This document shows, in pieces, positions 13,776 through 20,765 of a DNA stretch of 20,765 nt. The DNA comes from an uncultured Acidimicrobium sp. (GTDB lineage: Bacteria > Actinomycetota > Acidimicrobiia > Acidimicrobiales > Ilumatobacteraceae): assembly GCA_903853285.1 (NCBI GenBank), contig CAINTF010000218.1, positions 1 to 20,765 on the forward strand. Direction: 5' to 3'. How positions within the stretch are numbered: position 1 is the first letter of the stretch; the number at the start of each line of letters is the position of its first letter. Position numbers and translations under genes: made by a program. Below the pieces are notes generated by a model that was not told the DNA's origin, searched no databases, and saw only the letters and a list, made by a program, of their open reading frames with translations.

Positions 13776-15005
13776 ATGCGCGCTGTCACGCGTCTGCTTT
13801 CCGAGATTTCACCAACGTCCACAGCGGACGACATTGACCTCAATGCCTTTGCTGGCTCTGACGGAATGTTGTTCGTTCGAAACGGCGCCGGCTTTGCAAC
13901 CCGTGGCATTGCAGCACGAGTGGCGTCACAAGACATCAAAGAGTTTTTAGCAAGCATCCAAGTTATTGACTCTGTGAATGCACCTGGCAGTGGTCCAGTT
14001 GTCATCGGTGCTATTCCCTTTGATTCACAACAGCTACATGATTTCGTTCTCCCAACAATGCTGATCTGCAAATCAAACGACGGGCGTTGTTGGGTCACAA
14101 CAATTCACGAAAATGACCAATCTGATCCTGCCGAAGATTTTTTAGATCTCAGTCCTGTAGTTACTCCGGGTGCAACGTCATCGTCGTACACCGTCACACC
14201 TGGCGTCACGGTCGAGACATATCTCCACGCTGTGACTGCCGCTCGTGATGGCGTGCGCAATGGTTCCATTTCAAAGGCTGTGATTGCTCGCGATGTATTC
14301 GTCGCCAGTAGTCAACCCATCGATATCTATTCAGTGCTTCTTCGACTTCGTAACGTGTTTGGCTCGAGTTATCAATTTTCCGTAGATGGTTTCATTGGTG
14401 CTTCACCCGAATTACTCGTCTCCATCGTTGACGGTGAAGTATCAAGCCATCCATTGGCCGGTACAGCACCTCGCACTGGTGATCCAGCGACCGACGCCCA
14501 ACTAGCAAGTTCACTCCTTTCATCAACCAAGAATCAGATTGAGCATCGAATCGTTATAGATGCGGTCCACGACACATTGCTGCCTTGGTGTTCGTACCTC
14601 GACTGGGAGCCCGAGGCAAGCATTGTTACTGTTGCAAACGTGCAACATCTTGGCACCCATATGTCAGGAAGACTTTCCGAACCATTCCTTCATGTGCTTG
14701 ATGCCGTGTATGCGCTTTCGCCTACACCCGCACTCGGTGGTTTTCCGCGCGATCAAGCCCTACAGCTCATCAAAGAAGTCGAAGGCATGTCACGCGGACG
14801 GTACGGCGGAGCAGTTGGCTGGTGTGACAGCCGAGGAAACGGAGTTTGGGCTGTTGCAATTCGCTGTGCAGAGTTTTCAAACGACAATAAGACAGCTCGA
14901 TTATTTGCTGGTGGTGGGATTGTTGCCGATAGTGATCCGCTTTCTGAACTTGCTGAAACACAAGCAAAACTCCAAGCAATGCTTGCAGCGATTATCCGGC
15001 CCTAA
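13776..15005 (+). CDS. menF: Isochorismate synthase
   Basis: Chorismate-utilising enzyme that makes isochorismate, the first committed intermediate of menaquinone synthesis. It has 409 residues. The C-terminal chorismate-binding domain is clear: SISKAVIARDVFV, YQFSVDGFIGASPELLVS, HPLAGTAPR, NQIEHRIVIDAVHDTL, NVQHLGTHMSGRL, PALGGFPRDQAL, GRYGGAVGWCDSRGNGVWAVAIR and FAGGGIVADSDPLSE. The conserved HPLAGT and GAVG elements distinguish the family. EntC/DhbC for siderophores and salicylate synthases are the alternatives, but position directly after menG and opposite menD supports menF. The last 14 bp overlap the 3' end of the convergent menD gene, so the two mRNAs are complementary there. Confidence 0.93.
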   Translation: MRAVTRLLSEISPTSTADDIDLNAFAGSDGMLFVRNGAGFATRGIAARVASQDIKEFLASIQVIDSVNAPGSGPVVIGAIPFDSQQLHDFVLPTMLICKSNDGRCWVTTIHENDQSDPAEDFLDLSPVVTPGATSSSYTVTPGVTVETYLHAVTAARDGVRNGSISKAVIARDVFVASSQPIDIYSVLLRLRNVFGSSYQFSVDGFIGASPELLVSIVDGEVSSHPLAGTAPRTGDPATDAQLASSLLSSTKNQIEHRIVIDAVHDTLLPWCSYLDWEPEASIVTVANVQHLGTHMSGRLSEPFLHVLDAVYALSPTPALGGFPRDQALQLIKEVEGMSRGRYGGAVGWCDSRGNGVWAVAIRCAEFSNDNKTARLFAGGGIVADSDPLSELAETQAKLQAMLAAIIRP

Positions 15006-16716
15006 GAGCCTTCGCAACAGCGGCATAGACCGCATCGTGATCAACGACATTCTGCCCTCGATCAGTGTTCACAATGATTACTCTCGAACCCGACTGATTC
15101 AGTGCGTCCTGTAATTGTGCAACAGTGTTCGCAGTGATGCACGAGAGACCATGTGCTTCGACCAATTGACTAATGTCCACATCGTGTGGGGTACCAAATA
15201 ATTGTTCAAATCTTTGTGGGTCCAGAGTTGTCGACTGCGGCAAGAAGCTAAATATGCCTCCTCCTTTATTGTCAACAACCACGATTTTGAGATCAACTTC
15301 ACGTTGCATCAAATTGAGCAATCCGTTTGTGTCATGCAACAACGCAATGTCTCCAATCAATAACGCTGTCAATTGATTACTTTCTGCAGCAACACCAACC
15401 GCCGTAGACACCACGCCATCGATGCCATTAACACCACGATTGGAAAGAACTCGTACGCCACTCCTCGGAGCACTAAACCACTCCACATCGCGTACCGGCA
15501 TGCTGGATGAAAGCACGAGATTTGAATTTTTTGGTAACGCATCCGAAACTGTTCTGGCAACCAAAGGTTCCGTTAATGCGCTCGAGTCATTCCACATCGA
15601 ATCAAGAACAGCACTGCATATTGCTTGCAATTTTGCCCAGTCATTACTCCATGATGTTTCAGGCTTAGCCTGAACACTCGCGAAGAGATGCTCACAAACC
15701 GTTGATGCACGCGCAACTAAATGTTCCGAGACAATCCTGTCTGGATCAATCAATTGCATCGTTTTGCTTACAGCAAAATACGTGCAGTTGCTCTCTCGAA
15801 GCCAAGCGTTCACCACTTTCGAAACAGGTGGTTCACCAAAACGCAGAATGACCCTCGGAGTAAATGCTTGAGCGGTTGACGCATCCCGCAATAACACATC
15901 GGCATTGCTGATCACTTCTGCTCCACAACAATTGCTCTCATCAACCCGACATCCACTGCGACTATCGGCCAAGATTGGCCACTGCAACTTATGTGCCAAC
16001 TCGAGAACCATTCGCGGATTATCAATTCCATTTCCCGCAATAATGACTCCTCTTTCGAGGATACATACCTCTGACAATTTGCGAATCTGATCTTGCGTCA
16101 GCAATTCCTGATCATCAAGTGTGTGATCCAAGTTTGAACCGATCAGAGGAGGCAACTCTTCTGCAATGCCTACAAGCGGCTCCCTAAAGGGCAGGTTGAG
16201 GTGTACAGGTCCGGCATCAGTCTGCACAGCAGCATTTAACACTTCTTGTGCCAACACGCGCCAGCTATTGCGTTCAGCATCGTCAGCAACACCAGCGTCC
16301 ACAAAAAGACGCGTTGATGAACCATAGAGATTTTGTTGATCAATTGTTTGAGGTGCGCCAACTCCCTGCAACTCAGGAGGTCGATCTGCAGTACACACCA
16401 ACATTGGTACCGATGCATAGTGTGCTTCCACGACTGCAGGATGGAATTCAACTGCTGCAGTTCCAGAGGTACACAACAAAATCGCTGGCATCAACTTGCC
16501 GTTCTTACTCGACAATCCAATTCCGAGTGCTGCAAACGAAGCCGACCGCTCGTCATGGAAAATGTGCAACCGCAATTCACTTCGAGCCGCAATCGCCAGA
16601 GCCATCGGGGTGCTCCTCGAACCAGGAGCGACTACCGCATGCTCAACCCCACAGCGAATCCACTCGTCCACCAGCGTTGCGCAGAAGGTCGCTGTGATTG
16701 CAGAACTGCTCGTCAT
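14992..16716 (-). CDS. menD: SEPHCHC synthase
   Basis: Thiamine diphosphate enzyme that joins 2-oxoglutarate (as succinic semialdehyde) to isochorismate, giving SEPHCHC. The 574 residues match the family length. Signature parts are VAPGSRSTPMALAIA at the N terminus, HDERSASFAALGIGL with the ThDP-activating Glu region, LLCTSGTAAVEFHPAVVEA, VPMLVCTADRPPELQGVGAPQTIDQ, LSSSMPVRDVEWF, NRGVNGIDG, and the ThDP/Mg site LIGDIALLHDTNGLL. It starts at ATG 16716, only 19 bp from the divergent frnE start. The AGAGGGG abutting the ATG is too close for a ribosome site; TGC-CACGAT lies 7 nt upstream. The tail overlaps menF by 14 bp. Confidence 0.96.
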   Translation of the reverse strand: MTSSSAITATFCATLVDEWIRCGVEHAVVAPGSRSTPMALAIAARSELRLHIFHDERSASFAALGIGLSSKNGKLMPAILLCTSGTAAVEFHPAVVEAHYASVPMLVCTADRPPELQGVGAPQTIDQQNLYGSSTRLFVDAGVADDAERNSWRVLAQEVLNAAVQTDAGPVHLNLPFREPLVGIAEELPPLIGSNLDHTLDDQELLTQDQIRKLSEVCILERGVIIAGNGIDNPRMVLELAHKLQWPILADSRSGCRVDESNCCGAEVISNADVLLRDASTAQAFTPRVILRFGEPPVSKVVNAWLRESNCTYFAVSKTMQLIDPDRIVSEHLVARASTVCEHLFASVQAKPETSWSNDWAKLQAICSAVLDSMWNDSSALTEPLVARTVSDALPKNSNLVLSSSMPVRDVEWFSAPRSGVRVLSNRGVNGIDGVVSTAVGVAAESNQLTALLIGDIALLHDTNGLLNLMQREVDLKIVVVDNKGGGIFSFLPQSTTLDPQRFEQLFGTPHDVDISQLVEAHGLSCITANTVAQLQDALNQSGSRVIIVNTDRGQNVVDHDAVYAAVAKALRAG

Positions 16717-16722
16717 CCCCTC

Positions 16723-16728
16723 TATCGT
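16723..16728 (+). promoter_or_regulatory. Putative -10 element of the frnE-menH operon
   Basis: TATCGT (TANNNT) lies 7 nt before the ATG at 16736. It overlaps, by five base pairs, the element serving menD on the other strand. Confidence 0.5.
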
Positions 16729-16729
16729 G
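16724..16729 (-). promoter_or_regulatory. Putative extended -10 of menD
   Basis: CACGAT preceded by TGC lies 7 nt before the ATG at 16716. It is read from the complement of the frnE -10, making a shared bidirectional promoter. Confidence 0.45.
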
Positions 16730-16735
16730 GCACCT

Positions 16736-17392
16736 ATGCGCGTAGAAATCTTCTCTGACGTGGTTTGCCCCTGGTGTTACATCGGAAAACGCAGACTGGA
16801 TACGGCTGTGGCCAACCTTCGATCTCGTGGAGTTGAAGTAGATCTCGACATCTCCTACAAGCCTTATCAATTAGACCCCACAGCCCCTATCGGGCAGTCA
16901 ACTCCAGTATCAGAGGCCTACGCCAAGAAGTTCGGTGGTGCGGAAAAGGCTCAACAGATTCTCGCGCATGTGACAAACATCGCTGCTCAAGACGGCATCG
17001 TCTTCAACATGGACATCGCCCTGCGCGCAAACACACTCTTGGCACATCGACTACTCGTCATGGCCCAGCGCGATTACGGCAACGAATTACAGGCAAAGCT
17101 CAAAGAGCGAATCATGCAGTCGTACTTTACGGACGGTGAAGACATTGCAGATGTGAATGTTCTTTCGACATGCGCATCAGAGGTTGGCATATCACGTGAT
17201 GTAGCAATGACTTTTCTTCTCAGCGATGAATGCGTTGATGACGTGCAGGACTCGTTACAGATGGCTGCCGAAAACGGCATCACTGCCGTACCGACTTTCA
17301 TCTTCAACGATCAATGGTCAGTACCGGGTGCACAAGACGTAGAAATGTTTGAGCGAGTCATACAACGCCTCAGCGAACGCACAGTGTTATGA
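16736..17392 (+). CDS. frnE: DsbA-family oxidoreductase, FrnE type
   Basis: 218-residue thioredoxin-fold protein with the helical insertion of the DsbA/FrnE group. The N terminus MRVEIFSDVVCPWCYIGKRRL contains the CPWC redox motif (Cys11, Cys14). PYQLDPTAP is characteristic of FrnE-like proteins, and the cis-proline loop is ITAVPTFIFN near the C terminus. There is no signal peptide, so it should act in the cytosol, possibly as a disulfide oxidoreductase in stress defence. The upstream open frame from 16496 is antisense to menD and is rejected. menH starts in its stop codon (ATGA, 17389-17392), so a dithiol protein is translationally tied to a menaquinone gene. Whether they are functionally linked is unknown. 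Confidence 0.92.
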   Translation: MRVEIFSDVVCPWCYIGKRRLDTAVANLRSRGVEVDLDISYKPYQLDPTAPIGQSTPVSEAYAKKFGGAEKAQQILAHVTNIAAQDGIVFNMDIALRANTLLAHRLLVMAQRDYGNELQAKLKERIMQSYFTDGEDIADVNVLSTCASEVGISRDVAMTFLLSDECVDDVQDSLQMAAENGITAVPTFIFNDQWSVPGAQDVEMFERVIQRLSERTVL

Positions 17393-18156
17393 AACTCACG
17401 TACGACCTATTGGGCAACCAAGGTGCTCCACAAACGATTGCATTTCTCCATGGCTTCACACAAACTCGTCGTTCAATGCATGGTCTTATTTCCGAGATGA
17501 ACAATTTGTCTACTCTCTTCTCGGCGATTGCAGTTGATGCGCCACTACACGGAGATTCACAACAAGTTGCAGTAGATGTAGCGGGTGCAGCGGATGCATT
17601 GGTCGACACATGCGGTCCAGCGATTTATTTGGGTTACAGCATGGGAGCTCGCATGTGCCTTCATGCCGCGCTCCAACACCCATCCGAAGTCAAGGCTCTT
17701 GTTTTGATCAGTGGCACAGCCGGAATCATTGACCCAATTCAGCGACAGCATCGCAAAGACTCAGACAATGAGCTGGCCGATCATGTTGAGCAGATTGGCA
17801 CACATCAATTCATTGCCGAATGGCTTGCGAAACCGATGTTCGCATTACTTCCCGACAATCCGAAAGACATCGAACAGCGATGCACCAATTCGGCCGCATC
17901 ACTTGCTTCAAGTTTGCGCTTGTGCGGTACAGGAACCCAAGAAAGCTTGTGGGACAAATTGCCTTCACTTTCAATGCCCGTGTTGCTGATTGCTGGTGCC
18001 CACGACGAAGCATTCTGTCAACACGCGCGTCGAATGCAGGAACTTATTGGGGAAAATGCCTCTATCAAAATTGTGCAAGATGCGGGACACAGCGTTCATC
18101 TAGAACAACCAGTAGAAACAGCTGAGATTATATTGAACTGGTTAGCAACTCTTTAA
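17389..18156 (+). CDS. menH: SHCHC synthase (alpha/beta hydrolase)
   Basis: Alpha/beta hydrolase of 255 residues, assigned as MenH, which eliminates pyruvate from SEPHCHC to form SHCHC. The N-terminal FLHGFTQTRRSMHGL forms the oxyanion region, GYSMGAR (82-88) is the nucleophile elbow with Ser84, and the catalytic His is His234 in DAGHSVHLEQP. The GYSMG-A/G-R pattern and HGFTQT match MenH. The fold is generic, so the assignment rests partly on the surrounding men genes. It is coupled to frnE by a 4-bp overlap. Its TAA stop and the stop of the convergent menA are nested in one TTTAAA palindrome. Confidence 0.87.
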   Translation: MKLTYDLLGNQGAPQTIAFLHGFTQTRRSMHGLISEMNNLSTLFSAIAVDAPLHGDSQQVAVDVAGAADALVDTCGPAIYLGYSMGARMCLHAALQHPSEVKALVLISGTAGIIDPIQRQHRKDSDNELADHVEQIGTHQFIAEWLAKPMFALLPDNPKDIEQRCTNSAASLASSLRLCGTGTQESLWDKLPSLSMPVLLIAGAHDEAFCQHARRMQELIGENASIKIVQDAGHSVHLEQPVETAEIILNWLATL

Positions 18157-19043
18157 AGCAATAGCCCTAACGACAACAACAGTCCAGTTGCCATTTGCGT
18201 TTTGCCAGTTGTCGCGAGTACAGCAATAAGTTCGCGCCCACTTGCACCGCTTCGCACAATCCGAATCGCCGGAACGGCAACTACAAGTCCCAGTAATCCA
18301 ACTATTGATCCAATTCTCGATGTAGCACACAGCACTATTGCAACACCACACGCCACAAACAACAGGTTGTACAAAGTGCGTGTCTTTTTGTCGCCAAGCC
18401 GCACAGCCAAAGTAACTTTGCCGACTTCTGTATCGCCAGGTATATCGCGCAGGTTGTTGATTACAAGAAGCGCAACTGCCAGACAACCAACGGCTATCGA
18501 TGCAAAAAAGCTCAGCATTGTGATGTGCTGCGTAATCGCGAACATCGTGCCGCACGTGGCGACTAATCCAAAAAACACAAAGACGAACAGCTCACCAAGT
18601 CCCATATATCCATATGGTTTTGGTCCACCCGTATACAGCCATCCGGCGCCAATACAAGCCGCACCGACAACAACCAACCACAATGAAGTCGCAAGTGCAA
18701 TCACCAAACCGAATACTGCCGCCACGCCAAAGGCTATGAAAGCCGCGCGTTTCACCACTTGTGGGGCAACTAGACCTGAGCCAACTAGACGCAATGGCCC
18801 AACACGCTTTTCGTCAGTGCCTCGAACCCCATCTGAATAGTCGTTTGCATAGTTGACACCAACTTGCAATGCAAGGCTGACCACCAAAGCCAACAACGCG
18901 AATGTCCAATTCTTATCAACAGCACCTTCAAATGCTCCAGCACAAGCACTCCCCACCATGACTGGCATGATTGCCGCGGGAAGCGTGCGCAAACGGGCTC
19001 CGAGAATCCATAGCTGTACACCAGTCGGTTGCGAATTTGTCAT
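18153..19043 (-). CDS. menA: 1,4-dihydroxy-2-naphthoate polyprenyltransferase
   Basis: UbiA-superfamily integral membrane enzyme that attaches the isoprenoid tail to 1,4-dihydroxy-2-naphthoate, giving demethylmenaquinone. The 296 residues have about eight or nine hydrophobic helices. The first Asp-rich motif is NYANDYSDGVRGTD (64-77) and the second is NNLRDIPGDTEVGKVTLAVRLGD; both are typical of MenA rather than UbiA. The RLRTLPAAIMPVMVG N-terminal segment is also characteristic. It starts at ATG 19043 with AACACT 6 nt upstream, preceded by TGG, and no Shine-Dalgarno. It is divergent from menE (68 bp apart) and overlaps menH by 4 bp at its 3' end. Confidence 0.95.
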   Translation of the reverse strand: MTNSQPTGVQLWILGARLRTLPAAIMPVMVGSACAGAFEGAVDKNWTFALLALVVSLALQVGVNYANDYSDGVRGTDEKRVGPLRLVGSGLVAPQVVKRAAFIAFGVAAVFGLVIALATSLWLVVVGAACIGAGWLYTGGPKPYGYMGLGELFVFVFFGLVATCGTMFAITQHITMLSFFASIAVGCLAVALLVINNLRDIPGDTEVGKVTLAVRLGDKKTRTLYNLLFVACGVAIVLCATSRIGSIVGLLGLVVAVPAIRIVRSGASGRELIAVLATTGKTQMATGLLLSLGLLL

Positions 19044-19049
19044 ATCAAC

Positions 19050-19055
19050 AGTGTT
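19050..19055 (-). promoter_or_regulatory. Putative extended -10 of menA
   Basis: AACACT preceded by TGG lies 6 nt before the ATG at 19043, fitting the TGn-nAnnnT pattern seen at menD, the kinase gene and others. Confidence 0.4.
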
Positions 19056-19099
19056 CCATGCTTCACACCCGCAACAGATGACCCTTTAGTCGTCCGACC

Positions 19100-19105
19100 T
19101 ATCCT
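19100..19105 (+). promoter_or_regulatory. Putative -10 element of menE
   Basis: TATCCT (TANNNT) lies 6 nt before the ATG at 19112. There is no Shine-Dalgarno between them. Confidence 0.55.
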
Positions 19106-19111
19106 GTTTAT

Positions 19112-20236
19112 ATGGCTCGTCTCATCGCCTTTGACATGCCCGCGAGCCAAACTTTTGTCGACCTGGTGCGGCGCACGTGGTCCAACGGCGACGCCGTTTT
19201 GCCCATTGATCAACGTCTACGACCAGATGGCAAGAAGTTGTTGATAGACGCAATGGCCCCTTCGGAGGTGATTGACGCCAGTTTCACAAGTACATCACTC
19301 ACCAATGGAATCCCGATGCAAGACGGCGATTCTCTGGTTATTGCATCGAGCGGATCCACTGGCGATCCGAAAGGCATTGTGCATACTCATTCATCATTGC
19401 TCGCTGGCGCACGATCAAGCGCGAAACGGCTTGAACTGACCCCCAGCGATCACTGGCTTGTCTGTATTCCGGTTTCCCACGTTGGTGGTTTTTCGGTCAT
19501 ATCTCGGGCTCTGCATGTAGGTTCTGCAGTTACTCTGCATTCAACTTTTGATGCGGCATCGGTTCAAGAATCAGCAAGAAATGGCGTCACTCATACTTCA
19601 CTAGTCGCAACCGCTCTGTCACGCATTGACGCTTCCCTGTTTCAAACAATTTTACTTGGCGGGAGTAGCGCACCAGACAACTTGCCAGACAACGTCGTCA
19701 CAACATACGGAATGACCGAAACTGGTGGTGGAGTCGTATACGACGGAATGCCACTTGACGACGTCGAAATCAAGATCCTTGATAATGAAATACAGTTGCG
19801 ATGCCCAATGTTGATGCGCACATACCGCGACGAACGCACAATTCCATTCAATGACGGCTGGTACGCAACTGGCGACATGGGCGAACTCGACGTCAATGGC
19901 AAACTTTCCGTATTTGGAAGACGATCCGACATGATCATCACTGGTGGTGAAAATGTTTGGCCCGCTGTGGTTGAGAACGCGCTCACCTCCCACCCGAACA
20001 TCGCCCAATCGGTTGTGCGTGGAACACCAGATGCAACATGGGGCCAACGAGTTGTTGCCTATGTTGTCCTCAATGATCCGATTCGTGTGTCGGACGCGGC
20101 ATTGCTGTCCGAATTACGCGAGCATGTCAAACAAACGCTCCCGGCATTCTGTGCGCCTCAACAAATTGTCGTGCTCGCCGACCTTCCGAGAACAAGTCTC
20201 GGAAAAATTGATCTACTAGAACTACCCTCTCCTTAA
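19112..20236 (+). CDS. menE: o-succinylbenzoate--CoA ligase
   Basis: Acyl-adenylate-forming enzyme that activates o-succinylbenzoate with ATP and CoA. It has 374 residues, shorter than the roughly 450-480 of E. coli or Bacillus MenE but close to the short mycobacterial form; the N-terminal region is reduced. Motifs: the P-loop-like SSGSTGDPKG (79-88), CIPVSHVGGFSV, TYGMTETGGGVVYDG, DGWYATGDMGELD, GRRSDMIITGGENVWPAVVENAL, and the C-terminal SLGKIDL with the catalytic Lys. Substrate assignment uses the men context, since other AMP ligases share these motifs. The MFS gene begins within its stop codon (TAATG). Confidence 0.92.
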   Translation: MARLIAFDMPASQTFVDLVRRTWSNGDAVLPIDQRLRPDGKKLLIDAMAPSEVIDASFTSTSLTNGIPMQDGDSLVIASSGSTGDPKGIVHTHSSLLAGARSSAKRLELTPSDHWLVCIPVSHVGGFSVISRALHVGSAVTLHSTFDAASVQESARNGVTHTSLVATALSRIDASLFQTILLGGSSAPDNLPDNVVTTYGMTETGGGVVYDGMPLDDVEIKILDNEIQLRCPMLMRTYRDERTIPFNDGWYATGDMGELDVNGKLSVFGRRSDMIITGGENVWPAVVENALTSHPNIAQSVVRGTPDATWGQRVVAYVVLNDPIRVSDAALLSELREHVKQTLPAFCAPQQIVVLADLPRTSLGKIDLLELPSP

Positions 20237-20765
20237 TGTCTCGCTCACCCAATTCTTTGCCTTCCAACTATTGGCGACAGTTCATTGCAACTTCAATTTC
20301 CAACGTTGGCGACGGAATGGAACACGCTGCAGCACCACTACTGGCGCTCTCACTCACACATGACCCCCGTCTGATTGCTGGTGTTTCATTTGCAACAGCA
20401 CTTCCATGGCTTGTACTCACGCTTCCGGCCGGTGTCTACATTGATCGTTTCAATCGCAAGAAATTAATGGTCGCAGTAAATGCAATCAGAACTGTGTTGT
20501 ATGCCCTCATTGCATACAGCGCATGGCAGGGATCTTTAACAATCTGGTCTTTCATGCTGATACTTCTTGGTGTCGGATGCTGCGAAGTCATTTTTGACAT
20601 GTCTGCCCAAGCATTTTTACCCGCAATTGTTCCCCCCGATTTACTTGAAAAAGCCAATGGGCGTCTGTACACGGCAGAAGTAATCGCAAATAGTTTCGTT
20701 GGACTGCCACTCGGCGCTTGGGCGTTCGTAGCTGCCGTAGGGATTCCATTTGGCGCCAATGCTGC
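20236..20765 (+). CDS. MFS transporter, N-terminal part (runs off window edge)
   Basis: The frame is open from ATG 20236 to the window end (176 codons), beginning MSRSPNSLPSNYWRQFIATS. It reads as the first half of a major facilitator protein: an initial helix with ISNVGDGMEHAAAPLLAL, a second helix LIAGVSFATALPWLVLTLPAG, the MFS motif A-like loop GVYIDRFNRKKLM, then helices VLYALIAYSAW, FMLILLGVGCCEVIFDM and a further one near the edge. The GxxxDRxxRK pattern and the EVIFDMSAQAFLPAIVP region resemble the MFS-3/enterobactin-exporter-like group. The substrate is unknown. Its start overlaps the menE stop by 1 bp, so it is in the menE operon, though nothing shows a role in menaquinone synthesis. 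Confidence 0.87.
   Translation, partial: MSRSPNSLPSNYWRQFIATSISNVGDGMEHAAAPLLALSLTHDPRLIAGVSFATALPWLVLTLPAGVYIDRFNRKKLMVAVNAIRTVLYALIAYSAWQGSLTIWSFMLILLGVGCCEVIFDMSAQAFLPAIVPPDLLEKANGRLYTAEVIANSFVGLPLGAWAFVAAVGIPFGANA

Noticed and set aside
14560..15114. 184-codon plus-strand open frame across the menF/menD junction
   Set aside because: It is a shadow frame of menF and menD with no domain signature.
16248..16758. Overlapping plus-strand open frames of 149 and 141 codons opposite menD
   Set aside because: Low-complexity, Arg/Ser/His-rich translation with no domain, antisense to menD.
1..20765. Mobile elements, CRISPR arrays, rRNA or tRNA genes
   Set aside because: No transposase or integrase frames, spaced direct repeats, rRNA stretches or cloverleaf sequences were seen on either strand.

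Overview
This window looks like a compact chromosomal segment of an actinobacterium. A free-living aquatic member of the Acidimicrobiia with a fairly small genome is my best guess; it is an inference from gene content, not a proven assignment. The supporting content is a two-component system plus GerMN lipoprotein resembling MtrA-MtrB-LpqB, a luciferase-like F420-type oxidoreductase, an actinobacterial-style short MenE, recO linked to a UppS-like gene, and a nearly complete menaquinone pathway. Base composition is moderate. There are no mobile elements, CRISPR arrays, rRNA or tRNA genes that I can see, and no gene-free stretch longer than about 170 bp.

Layout. (1) Minus-strand housekeeping operon, 3440 down to 1: a degenerate UppS-like protein, recO, glyS, an ABM-domain protein and the 5' part of trpC. 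(2) Divergent from it, a catalytic uppS overlapping a DinG-type helicase gene (3468-6061). (3) A response regulator (6074-6769, minus), divergent from a histidine kinase and GerMN lipoprotein (6937-8987, plus). (4) era (minus), divergent from a small membrane protein and a MaoC-type dehydratase (plus). (5) An acyl-CoA dehydrogenase/LLM oxidoreductase operon (minus). (6) A menaquinone island, 13072-20236: menG-menF (plus), menD (minus), frnE-menH (plus), menA (minus), menE (plus), followed by a truncated MFS transporter. menB and menC are absent from the window.

The most notable content is the pair at 2811-4169. The plus-strand UppS keeps the catalytic Asp, the substrate-binding loop and the Arg pair. 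It ends before the C-terminal RRFGG element and has Lys where the E. coli enzyme has Glu213. The minus-strand neighbour has lost the catalytic motifs but keeps both that Glu and the RRFGG tail. This mirrors the division of labour in eukaryotic DHDDS/NgBR (Nus1) cis-prenyltransferases and suggests a heteromeric bacterial undecaprenyl diphosphate synthase.

A second theme is promoter architecture. Nearly every operon-leading gene has an nAnnnT hexamer 6 or 7 nt before its start codon and no spaced Shine-Dalgarno sequence, which is the arrangement expected for leaderless transcripts. At menD/frnE the same base pairs supply the -10 element in both directions. Convergent genes abut or overlap, with no room for conventional terminators.
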